Shown here: piece by piece, positions 1 to 7,379 of the stretch
Numbering within the stretch: the first letter of the stretch is position 1
Layout of the letters: the number at the start of each line of letters is the position of its first letter
Origin: Bacteroidia bacterium
Lineage (GTDB): Bacteria; Bacteroidota; Bacteroidia; Bacteroidales; Azobacteroidaceae
Length of the DNA: 10,564 nucleotides
NCBI GenBank assembly: GCA_025999115.1
Contig: BNWW01000060.1
Span: 1-10,564 of the forward strand
Reading direction: 5' to 3'
Made by a program: the position numbers and the translations under genes
The notes under the pieces: model-generated
Database searches by the model: none
Told to the model about the DNA's origin: nothing
What the model saw: the letters and a program-made list of their open reading frames with translations, nothing else

Positions 1-1
1 T

Positions 2-949
2 TCTACGTTGGTCGATGTGTGCGTGAAAAACAATATTCCGCAACCGAATATCATTACCGAATCGGGACGCTCGTTGACGGCGCATCACTCCGTATTGATA
101 TTCCAAGTATTGGAAACTACCACTTTACCCGAATGGGGCGAGGACGAAGAATTACCCGAAAACGCTCACGAGTTGGTACAAGAACTCTACAAATTGTGGG
201 ACGAAATGAACAATCCGCGTTTGATAGAAACGTGGCACGATGCGCAACAAATTCGTGAAGAATCGTTGGACTTGTTCAGCCTCGGCTTAATCGATTTAGT
301 TACCCGCGCACAAGTTGAAAAACTCTATTGGTCGATTGCGCGCGAAGTGCAACAAATGGCGATGAATATGAAACACGCGCCGGAAGAACTGTACAAAATT
401 GCTAAAATGCTGCCCGACAAATACTTCTGTAATTTTTCGTTGTTCCAATCTTTGCCCGATTCTTGGGCGATAGACCAAGTATTTCCAATTGTTCCGATTT
501 CGCGTTTGGACGAAAAACCCAACCGCACGGCCACTTTGCAAGATATTACTTGCGACTCGGACGGAAAAATCGATAATTTCATCAACATGGAAAACTACAC
601 CTCTCACTTGCCGGTACATTCCTTGAACAAAAAGGATCCCTATTATATGGGCGTGTTTTTGGTGGGAGCCTATCAAGAAATTTTGGGCGATTTGCATAAT
701 TTGTTTGGCGATACCAATGCCGTGCATATTTCGGTCAACAAAGACGGTTATCAAATCGAGCAAATCATTGATGGTGAAACCGTTGCCGATGTATTGGAAT
801 ACGTGGAATATAGTCCCAAAAAATTAGTGCGCACCGTCGAAACTTGGGTAACGACAGCCATGAAAGAAGGGCGTATCACGGTAGAAGAAGGTCGCGAGTT
901 TTTATCGAATTACCGGTCGGGGCTTTATGGATATACTTATTTGGAATAA
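2..949 (+). CDS. speA: Biosynthetic arginine decarboxylase, C-terminal half (5' end outside window)
   Basis: This is a PLP-dependent (fold type III) enzyme that converts arginine to agmatine and CO2, the first step of agmatine-derived polyamine synthesis in the cytoplasm. The frame is open to the left edge, so about 315 codons of a protein usually near 630 residues are seen and the true start lies outside. Recognisable family signatures are ESGRSLTAHHSVLI near the left edge, DITCDSDGKI with the active-site-region cysteine codon at 551-553, and VGAYQEILGDLHNLFGD near 665-710. The segment between the first two is the helical and barrel region typical of SpeA rather than of diaminopimelate or ornithine decarboxylases. 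It ends in TAA and is followed by a 72-bp gap with a promoter box for ileS, so it is probably a separate transcription unit. Reading frame and codon use look intact. Confidence 0.93.
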   Translation, partial: STLVDVCVKNNIPQPNIITESGRSLTAHHSVLIFQVLETTTLPEWGEDEELPENAHELVQELYKLWDEMNNPRLIETWHDAQQIREESLDLFSLGLIDLVTRAQVEKLYWSIAREVQQMAMNMKHAPEELYKIAKMLPDKYFCNFSLFQSLPDSWAIDQVFPIVPISRLDEKPNRTATLQDITCDSDGKIDNFINMENYTSHLPVHSLNKKDPYYMGVFLVGAYQEILGDLHNLFGDTNAVHISVNKDGYQIEQIIDGETVADVLEYVEYSPKKLVRTVETWVTTAMKEGRITVEEGREFLSNYRSGLYGYTYLE

Positions 950-988
950 TTTGTCACAGCATATTATCACTTTTTACCTAAAAATCAT

Positions 989-996
989 TAACTTTG
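989..996 (+). promoter_or_regulatory. Bacteroidota-type -7 promoter box upstream of ileS
   Basis: TAACTTTG matches the primary sigma -7 consensus TAnnTTTG of Bacteroidota. It is followed by CGCCCTAATTT, so transcription would start near 1002 and leave a leader of about 20 nt before the ATG at 1022. No convincing -33 TTTG lies at the expected 19-21 bp spacing, so the call rests on the -7 box and its position only. Confidence 0.55.
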
Positions 997-1021
997 CGCC
1001 CTAATTTACAGAAAGATAATT

Positions 1022-4000
1022 ATGGCGAAAAAATTTGCAGAGTATAATCAACTTGATTTGTCGGAAGTTAATAAAGAGGTTTTAAAACGATGGGAAGAAA
1101 ATAATATTTTCCAAAAAAGCTTGGAAATTCGCGAAGGCGCTCCGTCTTTTGTATTCTACGAAGGGCCTCCTTCCGCCAACGGAATGCCGGGTATTCATCA
1201 TGTTATCGCCCGCAGTATCAAGGATATATTCTGTCGCTACAAAACGATGAAAGGCTTTCGGGTCGATCGAAAAGCCGGTTGGGATACACACGGATTACCT
1301 GTCGAACTCGGCGTGGAAAAATCACTCGGCATCACCAAAGAAGACATCGGCAAAAAAATTTCCGTCGAAGATTACAATGCCGCTTGCCGTCGCGAAGTGA
1401 TGAAATTTACTCGCGAATGGGAAGATTTGACCCACAAAATGGGCTATTGGGTCGATATGGAAAACCCTTACATTACTTACGATAATCGCTATATCGAAAC
1501 ACTTTGGTATTTGCTTAAAGATTTGTATAACAAGGGATTCCTCTATAAAGGTTATACCATTCAGCCTTATTCGCCGGCTGCGGGAACGGGACTTTCAACT
1601 CACGAACTCAATCAACCCGGCGCCTACCGCGATGTGAAAGATACCACTTGCATCGCTCAATTCAAATTGAAAAATCAAGACGGCGCCTATTTTTTGGCTT
1701 GGACAACTACTCCGTGGACATTACCTTCTAACACAGCGCTTTGCGTAGGAGAAAATATCGACTATGTAAAAATAAAAACGCAAAACCCATACTCCAAAGC
1801 AGAAGTCAAATTGATTTTGGCCGAAACATTGCTCGACAGCGTAATGGGAAAAAACGAATACGAAATTCTCGAAAAATACAAAGGCAAAGAATTGTCCGGA
1901 ATAGAATATGAACAATTGATTCCATGGATTTCCCCCCTCTCTTATGGAGAAGGACAGGGAGAGCAGTCTGCTTTCCGCGTTATCACAGGCGATTTCGTTA
2001 CCACCGAAGATGGTACCGGCATCGTCCATATCGCTCCCACTTTCGGTGCAGACGACGATAAAGTAGCCAAACAGAACAACATAGCTCCGATGCTTTTACT
2101 CGACAAAAACGGCAAACAAGTTCCGATGGTCGATTTAACCGGCAAATTCTATTTGTTGGAAGATTTGGACGAAGGTTTTGTAAAAAACAACATCAACGAG
2201 CCTCTCTACACCGAATACGCAGGCCGGTATGTAAAAAATGCCTACGATCCCAATTTAACGGAAAATGACGCTACTTTGGATATAGATATTTGTGTCTTGT
2301 TGAAACAACAAGGCTTGGCCTTCAAAATCGAAAAACATACGCACAATTATCCGCATTGTTGGCGCACAGACAAACCCGTATTGTACTATCCCTTAGATAG
2401 TTGGTTTATCCGCACCACCGCTGTAAAAGACGAACTCATTTCCCTCAACAATACCGTCAATTGGAAACCGCAATCCACCGGACAAGGTCGTTTCGGCAAA
2501 TGGCTCGAAAACCTGCAAGATTGGAACTTGTCGCGCTCCCGTTATTGGGGAACGCCGCTTCCGATTTGGCGCTCGGAAGACGGAATGGAAGAAAAATGTA
2601 TCGGTTCGGTAGCCGAATTAATCGAAGAAATCAACCAAGCCGTTGCCGCCGGCGTGATGAAGGAAAATCCCTATAAAAATTTCCAACCGGGTGTTTATAC
2701 CTCGGAAAATTACGACCCGAAAAACATTGATTTGCACCGTCCGTTCGTCGATAATATCATTCTTGTTTCCGAAAGCGGTAAACCGATGAAGCGCGAAAGC
2801 GATTTGATTGATGTCTGGTTTGATTCGGGTTCAATGCCGTTTGCACAATTGCATTATCCGTTTGAAAACAAGGAATTAGTGGAATCTGGTTCTTTTTATC
2901 CCGCCGATTTCATCTCCGAAGGCGTGGATCAAACCCGCGGCTGGTTTTTTACCCTCCACGCAATCAGTACGATGGTCAAAAAATCGGTCGCGTTCAAAAA
3001 CGTGGTTTCCACCGGTCTGGTGCTGGATAAAAACGGAAATAAAATGTCGAAACGTTTGGGCAATGCTGTCGATCCGTTCGCAACCATCGAAAAATTCGGT
3101 TCCGACCCTCTGCGCTGGTATATGGTAACGAATGCTTCTCCGTGGGATAACCTCAAATTCGACCCGGAAGGCGTGGAAGAAGCCCGCCGCAAATTTTTCG
3201 GTACCTTATATAATACATATTCGTTTTTCGCACTTTATGCCAATGTTGATGGTTTCGACGGTACACAACCGGAAGTTCCTTTCAACGAACGTCCCGAAAT
3301 CGACCGGTGGATTTTGTCGCTTTTAAATTCCTTGATCAAGGAAACGGACGAACAATTCGCCGACTACGAACCTACCCGCGCCGGCCGCGCCATCAACGAT
3401 TTTGTGAACGATAATTTGAGCAATTGGTATGTTCGCCTGAACCGAAAACGCTTCTGGGGCGGTGAAATGAATGTCGATAAACTCTCGGCTTATCAAACGC
3501 TTTATACTTGTTTGAAAATAGTGGCTCAACTCATGTCGCCGATTGCGCCGTTTTATTCTGATAAATTATATATGGATTTACACCTCCCCCCAACTCCCTC
3601 CAAAAGAGGGGGAGGCGCAGAACTTTCTAACTCGCAAATATCATCCACGAAAGAAAAACCGCAAGGCTCCCCTGCCTTTGGAGAGGGTTGGAGGGAGGTC
3701 TCTGTACATTTAAGTAACTTTCCCAAAGCCGACGAATCGCTGATTGACAAGGATTTGGAAGAACGAATGAAAATCGCGCAGGATATTTCGTCAATGATTT
3801 TGGCCTTACGTCGGAAAGTCAATATCAAGGTACGCCAACCGCTATCGTCCATCATGATTCCGGTTACGGATGCGCATCAAAAAGCAGCTATCGAAGAGGT
3901 GCAGGCTTTGATTTTGAACGAAGTAAATGTCAAATCCATTCATTATGTCGATAATGCCGCCGGTATTTTAGTCAAAAAAATCAAACCCGATTTCAAAAAA

Positions 4001-4489
4001 TTAGGCCCGCGCTACGGCAAGATCATGAAAGATTTAGCCGCCGCTATCGTCGCTCTTCCGCAAGAAGAAATCCTGAAATTAGAACAAACCGGACGTTTGG
4101 AAATCGCCGTCGCAGGACAACCGGCCGAAATCACAGCTGCCGACGTGGAAATCATCTCCGAAGATATTCCGGGATGGTTGGTGGCCAACGAAGGAAATCT
4201 CACGGTGGCTTTGGACATCACCATCACCGGCGACCTCAAGAAAGAAGGTATCGCCCGCGAATTGGTTAACCGGATTCAAAACATCCGAAAATCAAACGGT
4301 TACGAAATCACGGATAAAATCAATGTCATCATTCAACCGGATGAACGCATCAATGAAGCGGTAAACGAATATAAAACCTATATGGCCAATCAAGTGCTTG
4401 CGCAAAGTATCGAATTAAAATCGCTGAATCAAGGGGTTGAATTGGATCTGGATGATTTTAAATTGTGGATTAATATAGAACTTATATAA
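1022..4489 (+). CDS. ileS: Isoleucyl-tRNA synthetase, long form, with two in-frame repeat-derived inserts
   Basis: This 1155-residue class I aminoacyl-tRNA synthetase charges tRNA-Ile with isoleucine and edits misactivated valine. Visible landmarks in order are the nucleotide-binding signature as GIHH (residues 57-60, in the place of HxGH), GWDTHGLPVE, the CP1 editing domain with WTTTPWTLPS from W227 and GTGIVHIAPTFGADD, the SRSRYWGTPLPIW signature near 504-516, KMSKR at 674-678, and the anticodon-binding helical C-terminal region. I see no C-terminal zinc-finger cysteine cluster, as in the long eukaryote-like IleS group. Two segments look foreign: residues 304-314 in the editing domain and about 854-893 before SVHLSNFP. 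Both are translated palindromic-repeat DNA and keep the frame open. The ATG at 1022 is chosen because it lies about 20 nt after a promoter box and MAKKFAEY is a normal IleS N-terminus. It is very likely functional, being essential and otherwise well conserved. Confidence 0.97.
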   Translation: MAKKFAEYNQLDLSEVNKEVLKRWEENNIFQKSLEIREGAPSFVFYEGPPSANGMPGIHHVIARSIKDIFCRYKTMKGFRVDRKAGWDTHGLPVELGVEKSLGITKEDIGKKISVEDYNAACRREVMKFTREWEDLTHKMGYWVDMENPYITYDNRYIETLWYLLKDLYNKGFLYKGYTIQPYSPAAGTGLSTHELNQPGAYRDVKDTTCIAQFKLKNQDGAYFLAWTTTPWTLPSNTALCVGENIDYVKIKTQNPYSKAEVKLILAETLLDSVMGKNEYEILEKYKGKELSGIEYEQLIPWISPLSYGEGQGEQSAFRVITGDFVTTEDGTGIVHIAPTFGADDDKVAKQNNIAPMLLLDKNGKQVPMVDLTGKFYLLEDLDEGFVKNNINEPLYTEYAGRYVKNAYDPNLTENDATLDIDICVLLKQQGLAFKIEKHTHNYPHCWRTDKPVLYYPLDSWFIRTTAVKDELISLNNTVNWKPQSTGQGRFGKWLENLQDWNLSRSRYWGTPLPIWRSEDGMEEKCIGSVAELIEEINQAVAAGVMKENPYKNFQPGVYTSENYDPKNIDLHRPFVDNIILVSESGKPMKRESDLIDVWFDSGSMPFAQLHYPFENKELVESGSFYPADFISEGVDQTRGWFFTLHAISTMVKKSVAFKNVVSTGLVLDKNGNKMSKRLGNAVDPFATIEKFGSDPLRWYMVTNASPWDNLKFDPEGVEEARRKFFGTLYNTYSFFALYANVDGFDGTQPEVPFNERPEIDRWILSLLNSLIKETDEQFADYEPTRAGRAINDFVNDNLSNWYVRLNRKRFWGGEMNVDKLSAYQTLYTCLKIVAQLMSPIAPFYSDKLYMDLHLPPTPSKRGGGAELSNSQISSTKEKPQGSPAFGEGWREVSVHLSNFPKADESLIDKDLEERMKIAQDISSMILALRRKVNIKVRQPLSSIMIPVTDAHQKAAIEEVQALILNEVNVKSIHYVDNAAGILVKKIKPDFKKLGPRYGKIMKDLAAAIVALPQEEILKLEQTGRLEIAVAGQPAEITAADVEIISEDIPGWLVANEGNLTVALDITITGDLKKEGIARELVNRIQNIRKSNGYEITDKINVIIQPDERINEAVNEYKTYMANQVLAQSIELKSLNQGVELDLDDFKLWINIELI
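1931..1965 (+). repeat. Solo palindrome-family repeat unit inside ileS (editing domain)
   Basis: A pyrimidine-rich then purine-rich stretch with core TATGGAGAAGG sits between codons for YEQLIPW and AFRVITGDF in the editing domain. Aligned without gaps to the right arm of the larger element at 3665-3699 it matches at about 19 of 35 positions, including TGGAGA. It is read in the same frame as that arm, giving SPLSYGEGQGE here and SPAFGEGWRE there. Its exact boundaries are uncertain. Confidence 0.5.
3582..3699 (+). repeat. 118-bp inverted-repeat element inserted in frame in ileS
   Basis: The left arm (3582-3616) and right arm (3665-3699) are 35-bp inverted copies that match at 28 of 35 positions without gaps. 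They enclose a 48-bp centre (3617-3664) of ordinary-looking, A-rich sequence. The arms are far more G/C-skewed (runs of C, then runs of G) than the surrounding gene. The element encodes about 40 residues: LPPTPSKRGGG from the left arm, a polar linker, and SPAFGEGWREV from the right arm. It lies just before the SVHLSNFPK block that normally follows closely after the FYSDKLY segment in Bacteroidota IleS. There is no transposase. I recall similar CTCCC...TTTGGAGAGGG...GGGAGG repeats as widespread in Bacteroidota genomes, but I cannot verify that here. Confidence 0.72.
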
Positions 4490-4497
4490 ATTTTACC

Positions 4498-4505
4498 TAT
4501 CTTTG
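4498..4505 (+). promoter_or_regulatory. Bacteroidota-type -7 promoter box upstream of the DksA-like gene
   Basis: TATCTTTG fits TAnnTTTG and is followed by CACCCTAAATTTT, nearly the same initial transcribed sequence as at ileS (CGCCCTAATTT). The predicted start near 4512 leaves a leader of roughly 12-15 nt before the ATG at 4525. The box begins nine bases after the ileS stop, so the downstream cluster can be transcribed independently of ileS. A -33 element is not evident. Confidence 0.6.
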
Positions 4506-4524
4506 CACCCTAAATTTTGTAAGT

Positions 4525-4902
4525 ATGAGCGAAAAAACAAGATACACCGATTCGGAATTGGAAGAATTTCGTTCCATTATCCTCGAAAAATTGGATGCGG
4601 CCCGGCGTGATTACGATCTTTTGAAGGCCACATTGATGAATACCGACGGCAACGATGTTACCGATACATCGCCCACGTTCAAAGTGTTGGAAGAAGGCGC
4701 ATCGACTTTATCGAAAGAAGAAGCCGGCCGTTTAGCGCAACGCCAGATGAAGTTTATTCAAAACTTGCAAGCAGCTTTGGTGCGTATCGAAAACAAAACT
4801 TACGGCATTTGCCGCGAAACCGGAAAACTGATTCCGGCCGAACGCCTGCGCGCTGTCCCCCATGCAACTTTGAGTATCGAAGCCAAACAAGCCCAGAAAT
4901 AA
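4525..4902 (+). CDS. TraR/DksA-family transcriptional regulator with degenerate zinc finger
   Basis: This 125-residue protein belongs to the DksA/TraR family, whose members insert a coiled coil into the RNA polymerase secondary channel and modulate initiation, in some cases with ppGpp. Residues 8-90 form the expected acidic, helical coiled-coil region, with DVTDTSP near the hairpin tip (residues 44-50). The C-terminus has the family block YGICRETGKLIPAERLRAVPHATLSIE. Only one cysteine (C96) is present, so the four-cysteine zinc site of classical DksA cannot form. From memory this cysteine-poor form is usual in Bacteroidota. The gene has its own -7 box and its stop codon abuts the lspA start, so it heads the lspA cluster. 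The exact regulatory role is unknown; 'dnaK suppressor-like' would be a name by homology only. Confidence 0.88.
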   Translation: MSEKTRYTDSELEEFRSIILEKLDAARRDYDLLKATLMNTDGNDVTDTSPTFKVLEEGASTLSKEEAGRLAQRQMKFIQNLQAALVRIENKTYGICRETGKLIPAERLRAVPHATLSIEAKQAQK

Positions 4903-5532
4903 ATGAAACTATCCAAAGGCTTTTGGGCGGTAACCGTTATTTTGTTGATTCTGGCAGCAGATCAAATCCTCAAAATTTGGGTTAAAACGAATATGTGCAT
5001 CGCAGCCGACAACCTGCAAAACGACATTCGAATCACCGATTGGTTTTATATCCGTTTTGTCGAAAACAACGGGATGGCGATGGGCATCGAAGTAGTCGGC
5101 AAATTGTTTTTGTCGCTGTTCCGGATTGTGGCTTCGTTCGCCATCATTTATTATCTCTACACATTAGTGCGGAAAAATTTCAATTTGGGATACATTATTT
5201 GTGTTTCGATGATTTTTGCCGGTGCAGTCGGAAACATTATCGACAGCATTTTCTACGGCGTTATTTTCAGTGAAAGCACGCCTTACACGATGGCGACCTT
5301 ATTTCCGGCCGAAGGCGGATACGGTACGTGGCTGCACGGAAAAGTGGTAGATATGTTCTATTTCCCGCTGTTTGAATTTACTTGGCCGGAATGGATGCCG
5401 TTTGTCGGCGGAAACGAGTTCGTCTTTTTCCGCTACATCTTCAATCTGGCCGATGCAAGTATCAGTGTTGGAATTGCTTGGCTATTACTTTTTTACAGGA
5501 ATACATTTTCCGGTAGCTTTGAGAAAAAATGA
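4903..5532 (+). CDS. lspA: Lipoprotein signal peptidase (signal peptidase II)
   Basis: This integral inner-membrane aspartic protease removes signal peptides from diacylglyceryl-modified prolipoproteins. The 209 residues contain four hydrophobic segments (about 8-27, 66-88, 95-118 and 179-198). Conserved motifs are DQ at 20-21, FVENNGMAMG (52-61), GNIID (110-114), KVVDMFYFP (147-155) and FNLADASISVG (180-190). D150 and D184 are the probable catalytic pair, with D114 in the conserved GNxxD motif. The 30-residue stretch between GNIID and VVD plus the WPEWMPFVGG loop make it longer than the roughly 165-residue proteobacterial enzyme. I recognise this as the usual Bacteroidota form. The ATG directly follows the upstream TAA, and the stop overlaps the next start (ATGA), pointing to translational coupling on both sides. 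The next gene encodes a likely substrate of this enzyme. Confidence 0.96.
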   Translation: MKLSKGFWAVTVILLILAADQILKIWVKTNMCIAADNLQNDIRITDWFYIRFVENNGMAMGIEVVGKLFLSLFRIVASFAIIYYLYTLVRKNFNLGYIICVSMIFAGAVGNIIDSIFYGVIFSESTPYTMATLFPAEGGYGTWLHGKVVDMFYFPLFEFTWPEWMPFVGGNEFVFFRYIFNLADASISVGIAWLLLFYRNTFSGSFEKK

Positions 5533-6389
5533 TATTTTCAGTAAATAAGAATTGGAATATACGAGTCAACAAGAAAAGCAATAGCAAAAGTCTGTCCCTT
5601 TCTCGTTTTCTCGTTTACTCATTCGTTTGTTTACTCCTAATCGCTTGCACCAAACGCCCCGCCAATGTTCTCTCCGAACAAAAAATGGAAGCGGTGTTAT
5701 TTGATTTATATCTGACCGAAACCGCCGTGAAAGAAAACCGCTCGTTTTTTGCCGACGATTCCATTAAAAAAGCGGAATGGCTGCAAACCGTTTTCCGGAA
5801 ACATAAAATCACGGAAGAAAAATTCGATACTTCGCTGGTTTGGTACAATGCCAATTTGGAAAAATTCCAGAAAATCAACGAAAAACTCAACGAACGATAT
5901 GCCAAATTAATCGAAGATCTGCGCGCCGAACAAGATTATATCCGCACCGCTTCGGTTCGTATGGATACCGCGTATTTGTATCAAACACCGGCTGTGTGGC
6001 TGCAATCCCGGTTCCAAAATTCGACTTTTGCTTTTTATGAGGAGTTCGATTCGCTGACAATCAATCGTTTACAACGATACGATGTAATGTTTTCCGCATT
6101 GGGAATCCGCGATTCATTGGCGCCGGAACTGACATTTTGTATCCAATGCAAGGACACGAACTTCGTTTTCCGCGATACGATTCGATACGACGGACCGTTC
6201 GCCAAACGCTACACAATACCGGCAAGTCGCTATTCCATTGAATCGGTTTATGGAAATCTGCATTTGCCCGATTCGTGCCGGCAACAAATATTGATTAGCC
6301 GGTTTGCTGTTTTTCAACAATTTACAATTAATTTACCGGCCGATAGCATACGCAACGTCTATCATCAACAAAAACACAACCGGGAATAA
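5529..6389 (+). CDS. DUF4296-type lipoprotein
   Basis: This 286-residue predicted lipoprotein has a lipobox LIAC with Cys40. Before it come a very long basic n-region (about 25 residues) and a hydrophobic core FLVYSFVCLLL. After the cysteine, KMEAVLFDLYLTETAVKEN and the helical, Lys/Glu-rich stretch to about residue 135 resemble DUF4296 proteins, which commonly follow lspA in Bacteroidales. The second half is beta-rich, with FCIQCKDTNFVFRDTIRYDG; I do not recognise it as a named domain. The function is unknown; it is probably an envelope protein anchored by LspA-processed lipid. The ATG at 5529 is kept because it overlaps the lspA stop and no ATG, GTG or TTG in frame exists before the lipobox. 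The 40-residue signal sequence is roughly twice the usual length, and its DNA holds an imperfect inverted repeat (5561-5622). Confidence 0.82.
   Translation: MIFSVNKNWNIRVNKKSNSKSLSLSRFLVYSFVCLLLIACTKRPANVLSEQKMEAVLFDLYLTETAVKENRSFFADDSIKKAEWLQTVFRKHKITEEKFDTSLVWYNANLEKFQKINEKLNERYAKLIEDLRAEQDYIRTASVRMDTAYLYQTPAVWLQSRFQNSTFAFYEEFDSLTINRLQRYDVMFSALGIRDSLAPELTFCIQCKDTNFVFRDTIRYDGPFAKRYTIPASRYSIESVYGNLHLPDSCRQQILISRFAVFQQFTINLPADSIRNVYHQQKHNRE
5561..5622 (+). repeat. Imperfect inverted repeat in the signal-peptide coding region
   Basis: Arms 5561-5581 (ACGAGTCAACAAGAAAAGCA...) and 5602-5622 (CTCGTTTTCTCGTTTACTCA...) are inverted copies matching at 15 of 21 positions across a 20-bp spacer. The right arm continues as 8-nt quasi-repeats (TCTCGTTT twice, then ACTCATTC, GTTTGTTT) to about 5632. 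The composition is low-complexity, so chance is possible. Confidence 0.3.
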
Positions 6390-6400
6390 AATCATCAGCC

Positions 6401-6955
6401 ATGAATATTTACAACGAAGCAGAAGTTTTAGATAATTTGCACAGCAATGAGCCGTTGATTCAACACAAAGCTTTTGAACAAATGGTTCGTTATTACAGCG
6501 AAAAACTTTATTGGCACATTCGCAAAATCGTTCTCTCCCACGACGACGCCAACGATGTATTGCAAAATACTTTCATCAAGGCTTGGATGAATATTGAGTT
6601 GTTTCGCGGCGAATCGAAATTATCGACTTGGCTATACAAAATCGCTATCAATGAGAGCATTACGTTTATCAACAAACAACGCGCCCATACACTCCTTTCG
6701 ATGGACGACGACGAAGCTATATTCGCCCGGAAATTGGAAGCTGACGAATATTTCGACGGCGACGAAGCCCAAATGAAACTGCAAAAAGCTATTCTGACCT
6801 TACCCGAAAAACAACGCTTGGTTTTCAATTTGCGTTATTTCGATGATATGTCGTATGAAGAGATGTCGAATATTTTGGACACCTCGGTAGGCGCTCTGAA
6901 AGCCTCCTATCATCATGCAAGCAAAAAAATTGAAAATATTTTAAGCCGGGATTAA
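6401..6955 (+). CDS. ECF-type RNA polymerase sigma factor
   Basis: This 184-residue sigma-70 family protein has only regions 2 and 4, as in extracytoplasmic-function (SigW/RpoE-like) factors that redirect RNA polymerase to stress or envelope promoters. Region 2 spans about residues 20-95, with the polymerase-binding DDANDVLQNTFIKAW (48-62) and the -10-recognising STWLYKIAINESI (75-87). A short acidic linker (101-124) follows. Region 4 runs from about 128 to 181 with LPEKQRLVFNLRYFDDMSYEEMSNIL and a helix-turn-helix over the last 35 residues. It begins 11 bp after the DUF4296 gene, so it is probably co-transcribed with the lspA cluster. The next gene encodes a small membrane protein that may be its anti-sigma factor. 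I see no clear separate promoter in the short gap. Confidence 0.93.
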   Translation: MNIYNEAEVLDNLHSNEPLIQHKAFEQMVRYYSEKLYWHIRKIVLSHDDANDVLQNTFIKAWMNIELFRGESKLSTWLYKIAINESITFINKQRAHTLLSMDDDEAIFARKLEADEYFDGDEAQMKLQKAILTLPEKQRLVFNLRYFDDMSYEEMSNILDTSVGALKASYHHASKKIENILSRD

Positions 6956-7006
6956 ACTTTTATCATTCATTATAGTCTTATTTCTTGTGGACAAAAAGAA
7001 TTTATT

Positions 7007-7357
7007 ATGACTAACAACAGCCATTTTTTAGACGAAATCGGAAACAAAAATCCTTTTACAACGCCGGAAGGCTATTTTGACGGATTAACCGATCGTATCA
7101 TGTCGCAACTTCCCGAACGACACACAGAAACTCCAAAAATCATTCCTCTTTGGGATCGCGTAAAACCGTGGATGTATATGGCGGCCATGTTTGCCGGTAT
7201 CGCTCTGATGGTCAATCTATTTACGCGAGTTTACTCTCCCAAAAATGCGGAATTGAATTTATCTTCCGATGCCGAAATCGAAGATTTTTATCAATATTAC
7301 GAAGAGGAAATGGCTATAAATGCTTATCACGAAGCATTTTATGTAGATTTGGATTAA
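7007..7357 (+). CDS. Small single-pass membrane protein, candidate anti-sigma factor
   Basis: This 116-residue protein starts with a cytoplasmic-looking segment containing NPFTTPEGYFDGLTDRIMSQLPE (15-37), a motif I recognise from small Bacteroidota proteins next to ECF sigma genes. One membrane helix lies at about 54-71 (WMYMAAMFAGIALMVNLF), followed by an acidic tail (DAEIEDFYQYYEEEMAI). By topology and position directly after the sigma gene, it probably tethers and inhibits that sigma factor. There is no zinc-binding HxxxCxxC anti-sigma motif, so this remains inference. It lies 51 bp after the sigma stop and 22 bp before the next gene, consistent with one operon. The ATG at 7007 is the only start that keeps the conserved N-terminal motif at the usual distance. 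Confidence 0.72.
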   Translation: MTNNSHFLDEIGNKNPFTTPEGYFDGLTDRIMSQLPERHTETPKIIPLWDRVKPWMYMAAMFAGIALMVNLFTRVYSPKNAELNLSSDAEIEDFYQYYEEEMAINAYHEAFYVDLD

Positions 7358-7379
7358 GAATTATAAAAATGACAAAGCA

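Noticed and set aside
296..763. Open frame of 155 codons on the minus strand inside speA
   Set aside because: It is fully within a clearly conserved gene on the other strand and has no family resemblance, so it is a shadow frame.
950..988. -33 box for the ileS promoter (TTTG at 950-953)
   Set aside because: Its distance to the -7 box is about 35 bp, well beyond the usual 19-21.
3582..3699. Calling the ileS insert an insertion sequence or an intein
   Set aside because: It has no transposase or splicing motifs and is only 118 bp, so only a miniature repeat element is supported.
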